This document shows positions 46,922 through 58,523 of a stretch of DNA of 64,000 nucleotides, one piece after another. The notes under the pieces are model-generated. The model saw only the letters and a program-made list of their open reading frames with translations. It did no database searches and was not told the origin of the DNA. Numbering within the stretch: the stretch's first letter is position 1; each line of letters opens with the position of its first letter. The stretch covers positions 490,554 through 554,553 of the forward strand of contig NW_004955427.1 of the NCBI RefSeq assembly GCF_000276665.1. The letters are read 5' to 3'. The stretch comes from Chinchilla lanigera. Taxonomy: Eukaryota > Chordata > Mammalia > Rodentia > Chinchillidae. A program made the position numbers and the translations under genes.

Positions 46922-47115
46922 TTTTTTTAAATTTATTTTTTCTTTTTTTGTATCCACAGTTCTGCTTTGCCCAGAATTTGAGAAAGGGTCTTGCTACATT
47001 TCCAGACTGACCTTGAACTCACTATGTAGCCTAGGGTGACTTCAACCTCACAGTGACCCTCCTGCCTCAGCCTCTCCAGTGCTGAGATTACACGTGTGTA
47101 CCAGCATGCCTGACA
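46922..47115 (-). mobile_element. B1-type SINE, diverged
   Basis: T-rich tail at 46922-46950, then gagaaagggtcttgctacat, two modules (ccagactgaccttgaactc; gcctagggtgacttcaacc), 'cctcagcctctccagtgctg' and gtaccagcatgcctgac. Confidence 0.82.
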
Positions 47116-47399
47116 CCTTCATGTTTCTTTAAGGTTTGACTGCTCCTTTCTTTTACTTATTTTAGTTCAGTATACCAGGTAGACATGTACTTAGAATCAA
47201 GAGAGTCAACACTGCAACTTTCAGGCAAATAAATCGCTCCTATCTTCAATGTTTTTAAGCCAAAACTCACCTCTGCACATATAATAATTTATAAAATTGA
47301 ATTACATGAAGGAATGTAATATATAAATCCTCAACACTTACCAAGCACATACACTACCTAGATCATAATGGTTAAACAAATGGGAGTCATACAACAAAT

Positions 47400-47575
47400 T
47401 TAAATGCTCTATTTGCCACTATGACCTTGAGAAGATTATCTATCACCACTAGTCCTCAATTTTGCCATCTGTAAAATTGGGATACTAACAGTTCAAACTT
47501 CAAAGCGTAAGAATTAAACAAGATACTATATGAAAACACCTGGCAGCAAGAGCCTAAGCCATACTAATATGCTCT
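47400..47575 (+). mobile_element. MIR SINE
   Basis: 'ctatgaccttgagaagatta', 'ctcaattttgccatctgtaa', aattgggatactaacag and acacctggcagcaag fit the MIR order. Confidence 0.75.
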
Positions 47576-48284
47576 ACAAATGTATACAGGCACTATTACC
47601 AGAACAGTACAAAAACACCACTAAGAAGAGACCAGACAGGCTTTTGTTCAATGCATGTTGATTGAGTATATCTGGCTACAACCTAGCTAAAGCTAAACAA
47701 AAACTGCTCATCATTTTATAAAATATACCTCTATTCCAAAGCTACTATCTAGTGCTTTATAAATAATATAAATTCATGAGAAAGTAATGGTCACTAGTTA
47801 CCTCAGCTCCACTTCAGTAGCTCACTTTCAGAGCCACAAGCCCTGAGATAAATTTTATTTTAGCCACTGTAGAAATTACTCTTCGCTTCTGACATATTAC
47901 GTCTCACTTGGTCAGTCACTTGGCCATTCAGCTCTTACAGCCGCTGCACACCTTCTGTGAACGTTACTTCTCTACTTCTCTATGAAGCTCATCTTGGCCT
48001 CATTTCTCTTCCTACTCACCCTGGACCTCATGCCCAGTATATTAACTATCTACACTCTTCCTGGTATTTTTGCTCCCTACATACTACGTACTACTTGAGC
48101 ATCTGCCTGGGAAACTCTCCACCTAGATCTAATAGTGACCTCTCTCTTTGCAAAGCAGCTGGAAACTATTGAGAAATAAACAAAAATCACAAAACCCATG
48201 GATGGGTATCATCAGGAAGTAATGGGTTCCAGGCTCAGACGGGCCACTCAGTATTCTCTTATTTAGTGGTTCATAAAACGAAGC
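47576..48284. other. Intron 1, no gene seen
   Basis: Mixed sequence. The pyrimidine-rich part near 47930-48130 may be ancient repeat but was not identified. Confidence 0.45.
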
Positions 48285-48296
48285 CAACATCAGCCT

Positions 48297-48403
48297 TTTT
48301 TTTTTTTTTTTTTTTTGGTTTTTCTCCGGTACCGGGAACCAAACTCGCGACCTTGCGCTTGCCAGGCAGGCACTTTTGCCGCTGAGCTAAATCCCCAGCC
48401 CCG
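48297..48403 (-). mobile_element. ID SINE
   Basis: Poly-T, ggtttttctccggtaccg, reversed near-consensus body. Duplication caacatcagc at 48285-48294 and 48404-48413. Confidence 0.96.
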
Positions 48404-48413
48404 CAACATCAGC

Positions 48414-49319
48414 TTTATCCAAGGGCTTATTCAAGGTTTTCAGTCTTCGCCTACACTTCCACAGATTGTAAAAGTACAGGTATGACAGAAAAACTGTCTA
48501 AAACTCAGAAACAAGTAACAAAGTTGAAACGTCACTGGATGCAAAAGCCACCCAAAGATTATAGGGCAAATTTATTTGTTCAACTTGCTCTCACTGGTTA
48601 AAGATCCCAATATTGGTGACATTAAATTGTCAATTACTATCTCATAGAGGTTCATACAGTTTTTACATAGTGAAAAACTAACCAAGGTTACAGTTTACAC
48701 CTTGTTGGCCACTGGTTAGCTCTGGCCATCTAACCTAGTGTTCACATCGTAACACCTATAAACACTTACCTTCTCTTCTATGGTCTTGTTTTACCATTTT
48801 ACTGGTTCCTTCTTTACTGAGTAAGTTGATACCTGACCTGCCCATTTTATATTTTCATGACAGTTATAACTGTGCCTTTTTGGCAGATTATATCCTATAA
48901 TGAAGCTAGTGAAAATATTCATTACTGTAGTCATTTGCTAAGCTTCCAAAAGCCAATGAATACTCTTCCATCCTTACCTTCTGTGATCTTCCTACAGTAT
49001 CTGACAATGCTGGCACTTCACTCTCTGCTATCCTTCCCCCTTTATCTCCACACCATCCTTCTTGAAGTTCTCCTTCTAAGTCTTCGTCTTTACTTTAACT
49101 CTCTATCTGCAGCTTCCCAGACACTTCAGCTGTGACCTTTTTTCTACTACTGATGGTGCGGTTCTTCAGTGTTCTCTCCCACTCCATGCAGACTTATGTG
49201 GGCAATCTCATCTGCTCCTGACTTCAGTCACCATCAAATGCAGAAAGCTCCAAGGTCCCCAATCTCTCAAATTTGTTACCTACTGATAGTATTACAAACT
49301 TTTGCTCTCAAGTTTCACA
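48414..49319. other. Intron 1, no gene seen
   Basis: Pyrimidine-rich in its right half (48960-49160). A 92-residue open frame at 48857-49135 is hydrophobic because of the CT-rich composition and has no recognised domain. Confidence 0.45.
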
Positions 49320-49560
49320 GCAGTCCAAGCATTCAATGAATTTCCACATGCCAGGCTCTATACTAGAGTCTAGGGATGATACTGAAAATGACAAACGAAG
49401 TTGATGTTTTTACAGAGTTTATAGTATAGTAATTACAGACATAGTCATTTCAGAAATGATGAATAAGTAATGGATGACTTACAAACTGTGTATGTTTGTG
49501 TGTGTAAGGTATAGAGAGCAGTTAACTAGGCAGAAATCCCAGTGGAAGAGACAGGTGTTG
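49320..49560 (+). mobile_element. Possible MIR/L3-type remnant
   Basis: 'ttccacatgccaggctctat', 'tctagggatgatactgaaaa', 'ttacagagtttatagtatag' resemble the tail of ancient SINE/LINE families. Low certainty. Confidence 0.4.
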
Positions 49561-49759
49561 AGCAGGAAGAAGACGACAACTTCAAGAAAAAAATGTGGTC
49601 ATTAAGTTTGATTTTTTTTCTGTCTCCTTAATACTTTTGAATTTAGCCCTTTGAGCAAGGAAGCCCTTGTAAAGTTCTCTAAAAGGCATCCCACTCCTTT
49701 CTTCCTTCCCTTTAACTCACTGCCCACACTCAGTTATTTTACTTAAATACTAGGAGGGA

Positions 49760-50110
49760 TACACGGCCCCTTATTTGAAAATTCCTCAACTGCTTTCCAC
49801 TGATCCAATGAAGCTCAAACTCTTCAGCCAGATCACACACAGTTTATTATTTTCTGGCCCTTGATTCCCATTCATGTCTCCACTCCTGACTTTTCATACA
49901 ACTTCTCCACCCCAGCTGTGGAACTGTGGGTGACACCCTCCCCAGACACTCTCACCTCTGTGCCACTGCACATGCTACTCTACTTGCTGAGAATAATGCC
50001 CTCCTCCTCTCATCCACAAGCAAACATCTGGTAATACTATTCTGTATAAAACCTTTCGGAAACCCATCTTCCTCATCCCCACTATCATGATGTCTCTACT
50101 GTACCTAACA
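49760..50110 (+). mobile_element. L2 (LINE2) 3' end remnant
   Basis: 'gaagctcaaactcttcagcc', 'cccattcatgtctccactcc', 'gagaataatgccctcctcct' and aaacccatcttcctcatcc follow the order of the L2 3' end. Confidence 0.6.
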
Positions 50111-50324
50111 TGCTTAATAATGTGAATTTATGCCAGTTTACCACGCCACGCATAGCGCTACTGGGAAGACAACCCATTCTATTCACCCTTATAGCTATAC
50201 ACACAAACACAACACAGCTCTTACCACATGATGCTCAATTTAAAAATAAATCCAGTATTTTATGATGCTAGGCAAGAAATACATTTGAAAGGGTTTTTTT
50301 AAATATAAGAGATGATTGTCCTGA

Positions 50325-50600
50325 GTATATTTTTTTGTTTTTTAAAATTTATTTTAAAAATAAAACAATGAAAACATATTAACAGATACCCATTTACATA
50401 ATAGCATAACAACAATAAAAGCAATACTGAATTGCAGACAAAGTGGTAGGAAATTAACAATGGTTGTTGTATTACATATTGATACTTTCAAAGTGGTTTC
50501 TCAGGAAAACAAACATAGACATGTAAGACTGATCAAATAATCAATCATTAACTGTTCCTTTCAGGAAAGCGATAAAAGTCCGTATTACTGAAAGGTTTTA
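50325..50600 (-). mobile_element. L1 3' UTR fragment, sense to DCBLD2
   Basis: The reverse complement reads 'aactgttaatg... ctgatcagtcttacatgtct' then gagaaaccactttgaaagta, 'caatatgtaatacaacaacc' and attgttaatttcc, matching L1-A 3990-4080. A T-rich left edge (50326-50345) fits the A tail of a short 5'-truncated insertion. Confidence 0.7.
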
Positions 50601-51117
50601 CAATCATTCAACTTTGGAAATCTTGGGCACTTAACCTGTTTAATGCACCCTTCCCCTCAATATCTGGACCTTGTACATTAAGGAAAACCCCAGTGTTTCT
50701 CCAGTTGGAGCCGCAAGCCGTGGAGACTGCACGTAGCTGTGATTCTTCCCATGCACAGAAACCCAGACCAAACCAAGTGAGAAAAACTAGGCTGAGTCCC
50801 TGGCTCCTGAGGCCCAGCTGCTCCCTAACCCTAACCCTGCTTTCCGCTTAGCTAAGCTGTCCACCTCCATCCCATAATTACCTCAGAATCCTCTCAACAT
50901 ACTCCCCTCTACGTCAAGCAGCCTTGAATTCATGCTCCCTATACCTCAAGAGTCCTAACTAAGACACTCTTCCCAACCCATTCACCAGAACAGCCAGCCT
51001 CTATACAGTGCGGAGTAACCAGAAACAAGGGCACACCAGGAGGGAAGTTCACCAGGAAACAAAACGACCAGGAAGGGTCACAGCAGTGGTACAAAATACG
51101 GTCAGATGTTGGTGGTT
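50601..51117. other. Intron 1, unassigned
   Basis: About 500 bp of C/A-rich sequence with no recognised gene or repeat. Two CCCTAA-like units near 50825-50838 are too few to be a telomere-type repeat. Confidence 0.4.
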
Positions 51118-51490
51118 CATTCGTTAGCTTTCCATTGCTGGGACAAATACAGCTTAAAGCAGGAGAGGTTCCTCTGAGTCCAGTCTGAGAGGGTTCCGTC
51201 GAAGGTCAGCTGGCTCCCAGACAGAAACGTCAGGCAGGAAAGCTGCTCATGTCCTGGACTGGGGAAGCAGACAGTAGGGAAGAGCCTCACAAGAAGGGAC
51301 AGGGGCCAGACACAGCGCTCGCTAGGTCCTCATGACCTATTTCCTGCACCGAGGATCTACCTCCTAAGAGGGAGATCAGCGATGAACTAACTGATCGATG
51401 GGTGAAACACTGATGAAGTCAGCACCCTCAAACCTCACCGCTTCTCCAGCAGTCTCTGAAGCCAGCTGAACTGGCCATCAGGGTTAACCG
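51118..51490 (+). mobile_element. LTR-like element, older relative of 33815 family
   Basis: gttagctttccattgctggg at the left end matches ggttacctttctctcgctgc of 33815. 'gtcagctggctccc' , 'gaaagctgctcatgtcc', 'atgacctatttcctgcaccg' and 'aggatctacctcctaagagg' extend a body missing from the two shorter copies. The right end is unclear. Confidence 0.6.
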
Positions 51491-51652
51491 GCGAAAGCAG
51501 GTTTGAGGTCAGTGAAGTACAAACCCAGGGCACAATCCCTGCTGTCACGTTCTCTTCTACATGGTCTGCCTCCTCTCACTGTGCCACAGTGAAACTTCCC
51601 GAAACAGTAACTGGGGTGGGACTAAGGTGCCAAAGAGGGAAAAATGAATTTC

Positions 51653-51791
51653 ATGTGGCGTGAGCCTGGAATCCCAGCACTTGGAAGGCTGAGGCAGGAG
51701 GATCAAAGTAGAGTTGGAAGCCAGCCTGGGCTATGCAGTAAACTCAAGGCCAGCCTGCACTACAAAGTGAGATCCTGCCTAAAAAAAAAAA
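51653..51791 (+). mobile_element. B1-type SINE, long form
   Basis: 'ggaatcccagcacttggaag', gctgaggcaggaggatc, two modules (gaagccagcctgggctatg; aaggccagcctgcactac), A tail. Flanks aaaatgaattt and aaagtgaatct look like the target duplication. Confidence 0.9.
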
Positions 51792-51912
51792 GTGAATCTC
51801 GGTAGAAAACACACACTTTAAAATAGGGAGATTTTAACTGCAGAGTATGGAAAAGTGAACCAGTATTTCATTTAGTAGACTGACTCATCCACTGAACAAC
51901 AGATTTACTGAC

Positions 51913-52017
51913 GGGCCAAAGATATAGCTCAGTGGCACAAGTGCCTGTTTGGCAAGTGCAAGGTCCTAAGTTCAATTCCTGGTACCAGAAAAAAAAAAAA
52001 AAAAAAAAAAAGAAACA
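51913..52017 (+). mobile_element. ID SINE, moderately diverged
   Basis: Perfect 12-bp duplication agatttactgac at 51901-51912 and 52018-52029. gggccaaagatatagctcag body, GGTACC end and a 23-base A run. Confidence 0.95.
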
Positions 52018-52029
52018 AGATTTACTGAC

Positions 52030-52434
52030 AGCATGAACAGTTTTGATGCCTCTCTCAGTACATTCTGAAGAGTTTAGTTCTATATTTAAAAACATTTAGT
52101 GGTAACGTGGATCTCAAAATTCAATATAGCTTGTTAAACCCAGTATGCTTGAGGCAAAAGCCTCCATATTTTCCAAGATCAATAAGGTAACAAAACAAAC
52201 AAAACAAAAAATATCTGAGATAGGCCAAAGCTCCCAGATTGTTAGTTTAAAAAACCAAAATAAACAAAAAAACTGACAATTTAAATGACAGTATCAGGAC
52301 TATCAAAATTAAACCAAAAACTCATTATTTAGCAAACACCTATAGTGTGCCAAACAGCAAAAAAATGTACAGCAGATCAAGTCTCTTGAAAGTGTGTCAC
52401 AAAAAAGCTGAGAAATAAGCCATGTGGGCAGTGA

Positions 52435-52435
<1 letters not shown>
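52030..52435. other. Intron 1, no gene seen
   Basis: AT-rich intron sequence, no recognised element. Confidence 0.45.
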
Positions 52436-52470
<35 letters not shown>

Positions 52471-52550
52471 TTTGGTTCCGGGAATCAAACTCAGGACCTT
52501 GCGCTTGCCAGGCAGGTGCTTGTGCCCCTGAGCTGTATCCCGGGCCCGGG
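52436..52550 (-). mobile_element. ID SINE with (TTA)n-expanded tail
   Basis: About eleven TTA units (52436-52470) form the complement of the A-rich tail, then ggttccgggaatcaaactca, cttgccaggcaggtgcttg and a GC-rich end. The triplet expansion is in the tail. Confidence 0.92.
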
Positions 52551-54215
52551 AAGCAAGTTATTGAAAAGGAGATGTGTAAAACCCAGTGGCATTCTGTGCT
52601 CGTTTCCAGACAGAGTAAAAAAAGCAATGGAAGTGCAGGCCACTCTAAGACACTCTATTCCCTGAAGGAGCGGCCTTCCGACAGAGAGGAAGAGGACAAG
52701 GGTTCAGAAAGCAGGAAAATGGAAACAGGAAGCAAACTCACGCTGTGCCAGGAGGGAACAGGACAGCAGCCCAGCTCTACAGAGTATAAAGTCAAAATGC
52801 TGCCGCTGACTAGTAACCCTCCTTTGAGACTTGATGCGACAGTCCTTATTTGTACATAGATCAGTCCAGCTCTAATCACAATGGCCGTAGGACTTTCTCC
52901 AGTAACTTTAGCTACCCAGAACTGGAGAAGCAGACCATGGAGACTCACACAGACCCGTGTTTGAGGTTTGCCAATAACTAAAGTAAAACAACTGACCAAA
53001 TGATGGCATTAAGTGCCTGAGTGTGAAGAGGCAGTAAACCCAGAGATGACCCGACGGACTAGCTAAAAGGTCGGTAAAGCAGATGTCACGCCTCATCACT
53101 CATTTACAAACTCCTCCGTCAGCCCCTAATGACCCCCATCAACTTTTCCGGCCTTAGTTTTCCATTACTTTCCTGATACCAGACTACTGAATTTATCTGA
53201 ATGCTCGATCAAATAAGGAGGCTTTGGACTCAGGCATACCTGGATTTAAGTGTCAGTCATGGTGAATTCTGAGATCTACCTACCACTCTAAGTATTTTTA
53301 AATATATAGTTCATCTCTGTTCAGAACTGCTGAGGTTTGGAATCAAATCTGTATAAACCAGTACATTTTTATGCAATGAATTTCATGCAGCATATGAATG
53401 AGAACTATGCCAGACTTTTCCTTACTGAGATAGCTAGGGAAAAGGACAGAGCAACTGCTAGAACAAAAACCAGGGGCTCTTCTGTAATGCTGATGATGGC
53501 TATTTAAGTCCCAAACTGAAAGGAGGAACTCTTCTGCACTGACGAGGCTGCTACCTTTCTTAAGGAGGGTGACCTTGGGAGAGCGGAGTGCGCTGAGCAG
53601 CCGCGTTTCACTCAGAGCTCCAGCTTAGACAAGGAGTACTCTAGCACTCCAGAAAGTGCGGCAAGGTGGTCTAGTTCCTGCAAGAGAGCTGGGAAAAACT
53701 GGGCAGATCACTAGGCCCTGAGCACACCACTTGTAAGGCTCCACTCAAGAGGGCTCTCTATCCCCAGGGGACTGAGAACCAGGCTCTTAAACTGACCAAC
53801 ACTTGGAGAGATTGGGCAATAACTGATCACTGTATGGAGCGCATGCAAGGCGCTGACACTAAATAACGCACTCAGGCCAAGGGTTCGTTTCAGAAGTGGG
53901 ATTCTTAAAATTATACCTATACAGATATATATCTGTATGTATATATTTTGAATGATAGGGTTCCATGGTAAATAGTACAAATTAAAAAATGAATAAAACT
54001 TTCTACATTGGTAACATATACTTAAAATATGGTGCAGAAACTACTATGTGAAGATGAGTGTGTGGCTGTTGGTTAGAGAACTCTTCATACAGTGATAATG
54101 CCCAAGAGGGGTTTTAAAGGATGTATAAAAGTTTACTAAGAATACAAAGAAAATAAGTAGGGGAGCAAAGTGCATCAGGAGACAGAGAAGTAGTGAATAA
54201 GGAAAAATGGCAAAT
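52551..54215. other. Intron 1, no gene seen
   Basis: About 1.7 kb of mixed sequence. 53218-53285 (ggctttggactcaggcatac) faintly resembles MIR. Open frames at 52422-52859 and 52655-52999 overlap the SINE or lack domains. Confidence 0.45.
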
Positions 54216-54217
54216 GC

Positions 54218-54443
54218 CATCCTTAATCTTAACTGCCAATTTGATGGGATTAAGACACAAGTTCTCTTTCTGCTCCTGGGTGCTATAAGGTGAACAGCTT
54301 TGCTCTGCCATGGCCTTCTACAATGAAGGTTCTATCTTGTCGTTAGCCTAAGAGCAATGGAGCTAACTAACCATGGACTCTGAAACTGTACACCAAAATA
54401 AATCCTTCTTTTAAGTTTTCTCAGTGACAAAAATACGATTAAC
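54218..54443 (+). mobile_element. MaLR-type LTR, 3' part
   Basis: 'aactgccaatttgatgggat', 'agttctctttctgctcctgg', 'ctttgctctgccatggcctt', 'aaaataaatccttcttttaa', 'tctcagtgacaaaaatacga'. The AATAAA followed by a T-rich stretch is the usual LTR polyadenylation region. An ID inserted at its very end. Confidence 0.6.
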
Positions 54444-54546
54444 AGGGGCTGGGGATTTAGCTCAGCGGCACAGCACCTGCCTGCAAGCACGAGTTCGTGA
54501 GTTCGATTCTCGGTACCAGAAAAAAAAAAAAAAAACCCAAACAAAC
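54444..54546 (+). mobile_element. ID SINE
   Basis: ggggctggggatttagctca body with small deletions. Flanked by aaaaatacgattaac (54429-54443) and aaaaataagatgaac (54547-54561). Confidence 0.95.
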
Positions 54547-54561
54547 AAAAATAAGATGAAC

Positions 54562-55186
54562 GGCATGATTATATAATATAGAAGAGCAATAAAAAGTAGC
54601 TAAGTCTTATACCTGAACTATAAATTATAATGGGTACTGTCATGAGATTAGGACAGAGTGAAACGAAGGGCCAGACTGAAAAATTACATGTGCAATATTT
54701 AAAGAAGTTTGGATTGCATATTACAAGTGCTAGAGACCTCACTACAGTAGTAACTATGAAGAGCAGCTCCCCAGAACAGTGTAACAGACCATGCTGGCCT
54801 ACAGTAACCAACCAAGAAATATCTGTCCAATAACTGGGTAGAGACGCAGGACATGGAGCTCAAGGAAAAAACAGTGGGCCAGGATCAGCTCAGTAGGGCA
54901 GGCCGCCACACGTCCGCACTTTGACTCCTTCAACACTGAGTCTTGTGATCTTTTCAAGTGTCTGCCATCCCTGTGCATTAAAAACCAATTCTTCAGAGCT
55001 TCCTCACCTAAAATTACTTATCAGTAAGGCTTCTCCAGCTTCCCAGGGATTGTGAGCATTCTCTCCTTCAATAATCTGCATACTGTGCACCTTCCCTTAG
55101 TTGTTATCTTATACAAATATTCCTACTCGAACAAAACTACTTCCTCAACGACACTACAGGTTCTCCAGAGATAATAAACATCTTCG
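54562..55186. other. Intron 1, no gene seen
   Basis: Mixed sequence. No named repeat or exon supported. Confidence 0.45.
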
Positions 55187-55194
55187 CTGTAAGA

Positions 55195-55847
55195 GATTGT
55201 CTTTAATAAATGATGCTGGGAAAACTGTTTTTTCACCTGCTGAAGATTAAAACTAGTCCTGTATCTTTCATCATGCACTAAACTAAAAACTAAGGGGATC
55301 AAAGATCTAAATATCAAATACTTAATCTGCTGGAAGATAAAACAGGTAAAACTTTTGAAGACATTGGGATAGGAAAGGATTTTATGAACAAAACCCCAAT
55401 CACATAGGAAATATCACAAAGAATGAACATCTGGGATCTTCTTATAAAAAGCTTTTTGCACAGCAAAAGAAACCACCAGAGAATGAAGAGACAACCCACA
55501 CCTTGGCAAAAAATTTCTGCCAGCTGTTACTCAAAGGACTAATATCTAGAATATATAAAAAATGCTCATCAACTGAGGAATGGATAAATAAGATTTTTTT
55601 TAACACAATGGAGTACTGCTCTGCCATAAAGAAGTATAAGTTAAGACATTTCTAGCTAAATGGGTGCACCTTGAGATCATACTCAAGTGAAATAAATTGG
55701 ATACACATGTTCAAATATAGCATGGTTTCCTTAGTGTGGGAAACCAAAAGTATAAATAAGGACCACAAATGGGAAAAAAAAGAAGCAAGATATGTCATGC
55801 ATAGGTACATGTACCAATAAAATAAAAATTAAAAAAAAATCAGAACT
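55195..55847 (+). mobile_element. L1-E: 5'-truncated LINE-1 3' end
   Basis: ORF2 tail ('taataaatgatgctgggaaa', 'atcatgcactaaactaaaaa', 'acatctgggatcttcttata') with an internal deletion joining atctagaatatataaaaa to atgctcatcaactgagg, then 'atgggtgcaccttgagatca' and an end at aataaaataaaaattaaaaa. Probable 8-bp duplication ctgtaaga at 55187-55194 and 55848-55855. Its 3' UTR is short and unlike L1-A or L1-B, so it is another subfamily. Confidence 0.85.
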
Positions 55848-55919
55848 CTGTAAGATTATGTACGTATGTAAATTCGGTGGACTGATAACTGGTGGTCAAC
55901 GTATAATCACCAGCTGAAC

Positions 55920-56765
55920 TAAGTGGTGCTGGGTGTGGAGGCCCACCTGGAGACTGTTGCCAGCATCTTAAGAGGCAGACCTGGAGAAGAAGAGAGGCTT
56001 CTGGGAACTAAAGAGGCTGTTGGGAGCAGAGAAAGGCTGTTGGGAGCTGGTGGAAGCTGTAAGGAGCTGTTGGTTTTGTTGGAGGAGCTCATCATGCTGG
56101 CTTTCCTGATGAACTTGGCTGTTTTCATCGTTCGAGGCGCTTGGGACCTTGTTGGCACTGAGAATAGCTTCGGTTCACTTTGGGGGAGCTCTGGTCCTCA
56201 CTCTGAGCATCACTTCTGGCTCCAGAGGGGAAGATGATGCACTGTTCAGTGTGCTGGAGAAGCTTGTTGCATTAGCTTTCCTAATGGGAACTTAGCTGTC
56301 TTCACCACTAGAGCAGCTCGGGACCTCACTGTTCCTGAGGATGACTGTGGTACCTTTTGGGGGAGCTCTGGTTTTCCTGAGCATTGCTTCCTGGCTACAG
56401 TGCAGATCCCTCAGCCTGCTAGCACAGATCCTTCATCCTGCTGGCACAGACTTTGTAGATTCCACTACGGACCTTTGGGCCTTCCCAGTGCAGATCCGTG
56501 AAACAGGCCTGCATGAGATGTTGTCGTGGACTCTGCACCTCCAGATGGATTCATGGAAAGCACGGTTGTGAGCTGTAGGTCTTCAGCTGGACTCATGCAT
56601 GACATTTCGGTGGGATCCAGGCCTTCAGTTTGATTTCTTGGTCTTAGCGTGTGGACAGCTTTCCTGTACTCTTTCGTATATTGTTCTTTGGGTGACTATT
56701 ATAAATAATCATATAAAATATGTGTCCTGTATTATATTGTTCTCCCTTGCAAAAGTAAGCCCCAA
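55920..56765 (+). repeat. Unclassified repeat with internal tandem duplication
   Basis: Begins gtggtgctgggtgtggagg. A stretch of gctgttgggagc-type short repeats (56008-56075) follows, then two related units of about 176 bp: gctggctttcctgatgaact (56096) and gcattagctttcctaatggg (56269), sharing 'tttgggggagctctggt' and ending 'ttctggct' / 'tcctggct'. The right part is AT-rich (ataaataatcatataaaata) and ends near agccccaaaccaacac. It may be an LTR or composite retroelement; not identified. Confidence 0.55.
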
Positions 56766-57343
56766 ACCAACACAGTAAATATGGAATAGGCAGAAATAAG
56801 AAAAATTATACATTTTTAAATTAAGGAGTAAAATTGTGTATAATCATCCAAGGTTTTAGTTTTATATAATCATTGTTATCTATGAAACATTTTTAATACA
56901 TGCAAAGTGCTACGACTACACGGCTGATACAAAAAAACCCAATCTAGAAGCCAGTCAAGAAAAACTGCTGCTGATGTCACTTCCTGTTTCCTTTTCCTAA
57001 CCCTGCTAATCTGATGTCATCATCCCACAACCCTGCAACTCATCAAAAAATGGAAGCACTGTCTATTCACATGCATTCAACCAACACTCAATCTAACTAC
57101 CTGAGCTTTCACACTTCTGAGTCATTTTGCAGAGTGTAGTACTTAAATTCAAAACCTACCCTTATGTAAACCTAACCTCCACTCATCACACATGATCTCA
57201 TCCTTCTAGAAATCAATCTGTCCATCTGTCACTTTAATTCTAGTACTGGTACTAGTAGCAAATTCACCATTTTAGGATTTTTTTTTCCATGTTGGTTGTT
57301 GGTCTTACAGAATGAAGCCCACTTGTTCAAACACAATTAACAA
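56766..57343. other. Intron 1, no gene seen
   Basis: Mixed sequence with no recognised element before the B1. Confidence 0.45.
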
Positions 57344-57493
57344 CCAGGTGTGCTGGTGCACGTCTATAATCCCAGTACTCAGGAGGCTGAGGCAGGAGGA
57401 TCTTTGCCCAAAGCCAGCATGGGCTACAAAGTGAGTTCAAGACCAGCCTGAACTGCATAGTAAGGCCCTGTGTCAAAAAGACCAAAAAAAAAA
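57344..57493 (+). mobile_element. B1-type SINE, long form
   Basis: ccaggtgtgctggtgcacgt, 'gaggctgaggcaggaggatc', two modules (aaagccagcatgggctac; caagaccagcctgaactgc), A tail. Confidence 0.93.
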
Positions 57494-57710
57494 GTAAGTT
57501 AAAAAATCAAATAGAATTTACAACTATGTCCAGAGGGAAATAAAGTCTGTGTTTGGGTTGTAACATTGAGAAATCTAACTAAGTATCACTTACCTCTAGC
57601 TTTATAATAATTTTTTTCATTCATGTTTCAAAAATGAGGATTTTATAACTGATCATTAGCACATACAGAATGTGTGCTGTTTCTAATTTTCACTGCAAAA
57701 TTAATCAGAA

Positions 57711-58382
57711 ATATAGAGAGATGCAAATTAAAACAATACTGAGATTCCATCTCACCCTGGGAAGAACGGCTATCATCAAGAAATCAACCAGTAACAAATG
57801 CTGGAGAGTCTGTGGGGAAAAAGGAACCCTTCTCCACTGTTGGTGGGAGTGTAGACTGGTGCAACCACTTTGGAGACCGGTCTGGAGATTCCTCAAAAAA
57901 CTAGGGACTACAGGCCCCATTCCACCCAGCTATTCCCCTTCTGAGTATTTTCCCAGAGGAATTAAAAACATCATACTACAGTGATATATGTGCACCCATG
58001 TTCACAGCAGCACCATTTTTAATAGCTAAATCTGGGAAACAACCAAACGAACATCAACAGAGGGATGGATAAAAAAGATGTGGTATTTTTATACAATGGA
58101 GTATTATTCAGCCGTAAGAAGGATAAACTAAAAAAATAAAGAAGGATAAACTGAAGACTTTTATACGTAAATGGATGCAACGAGTATCGAGACCATACTC
58201 ATCAGTGAAATAAACCAGATGCACATGTGTAAACATCATACTTTCTCCCTAGTGTGGGAAGCTGAGTAAGTAAATAAGATCCAAACTATAAAACAGATAC
58301 TGTGAAATGGGAAGAAACTTCAAAAGGAAGGACCATCTGGGTTGGGGGAATGGAGGAAAGAAGGGAAAAGCAGAAAAACCAA

Positions 58383-58418
<36 letters not shown>

Positions 58419-58514
58419 GGAAGTTCAGACAGTTACACTTCTCTTAGTTCATTGAAAAAAAAGTTTGTGCTAATATTGTTCGGACAATTAAATGTATCTT
58501 GTTAAAAAATAAAA
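57711..58514 (+). mobile_element. L1-F: 5'-truncated LINE-1 3' end
   Basis: ORF2 C-terminal region ('gagatgcaaattaaaacaat'; [17 protein letters not shown] at about 57830-57880; 'gtattattcagccgtaagaa') then 3' UTR with a CA repeat and an A-rich end. 9-bp duplication aatcagaaa at 57703-57711 and 58515-58523. The Cys-containing LHCWWEC stretch matches L1-B near 10857. Confidence 0.9.
58385..58417 (+). repeat. (AC)16 microsatellite
   Basis: Uninterrupted AC dinucleotides within the L1-F 3' UTR. Confidence 0.97.
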
Positions 58515-58523
58515 AATCAGAAA

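Noticed and set aside
50824..50840. Telomere-like CCCTAA units
   Set aside because: Only about two units in a C/A-rich stretch, which is expected by chance.
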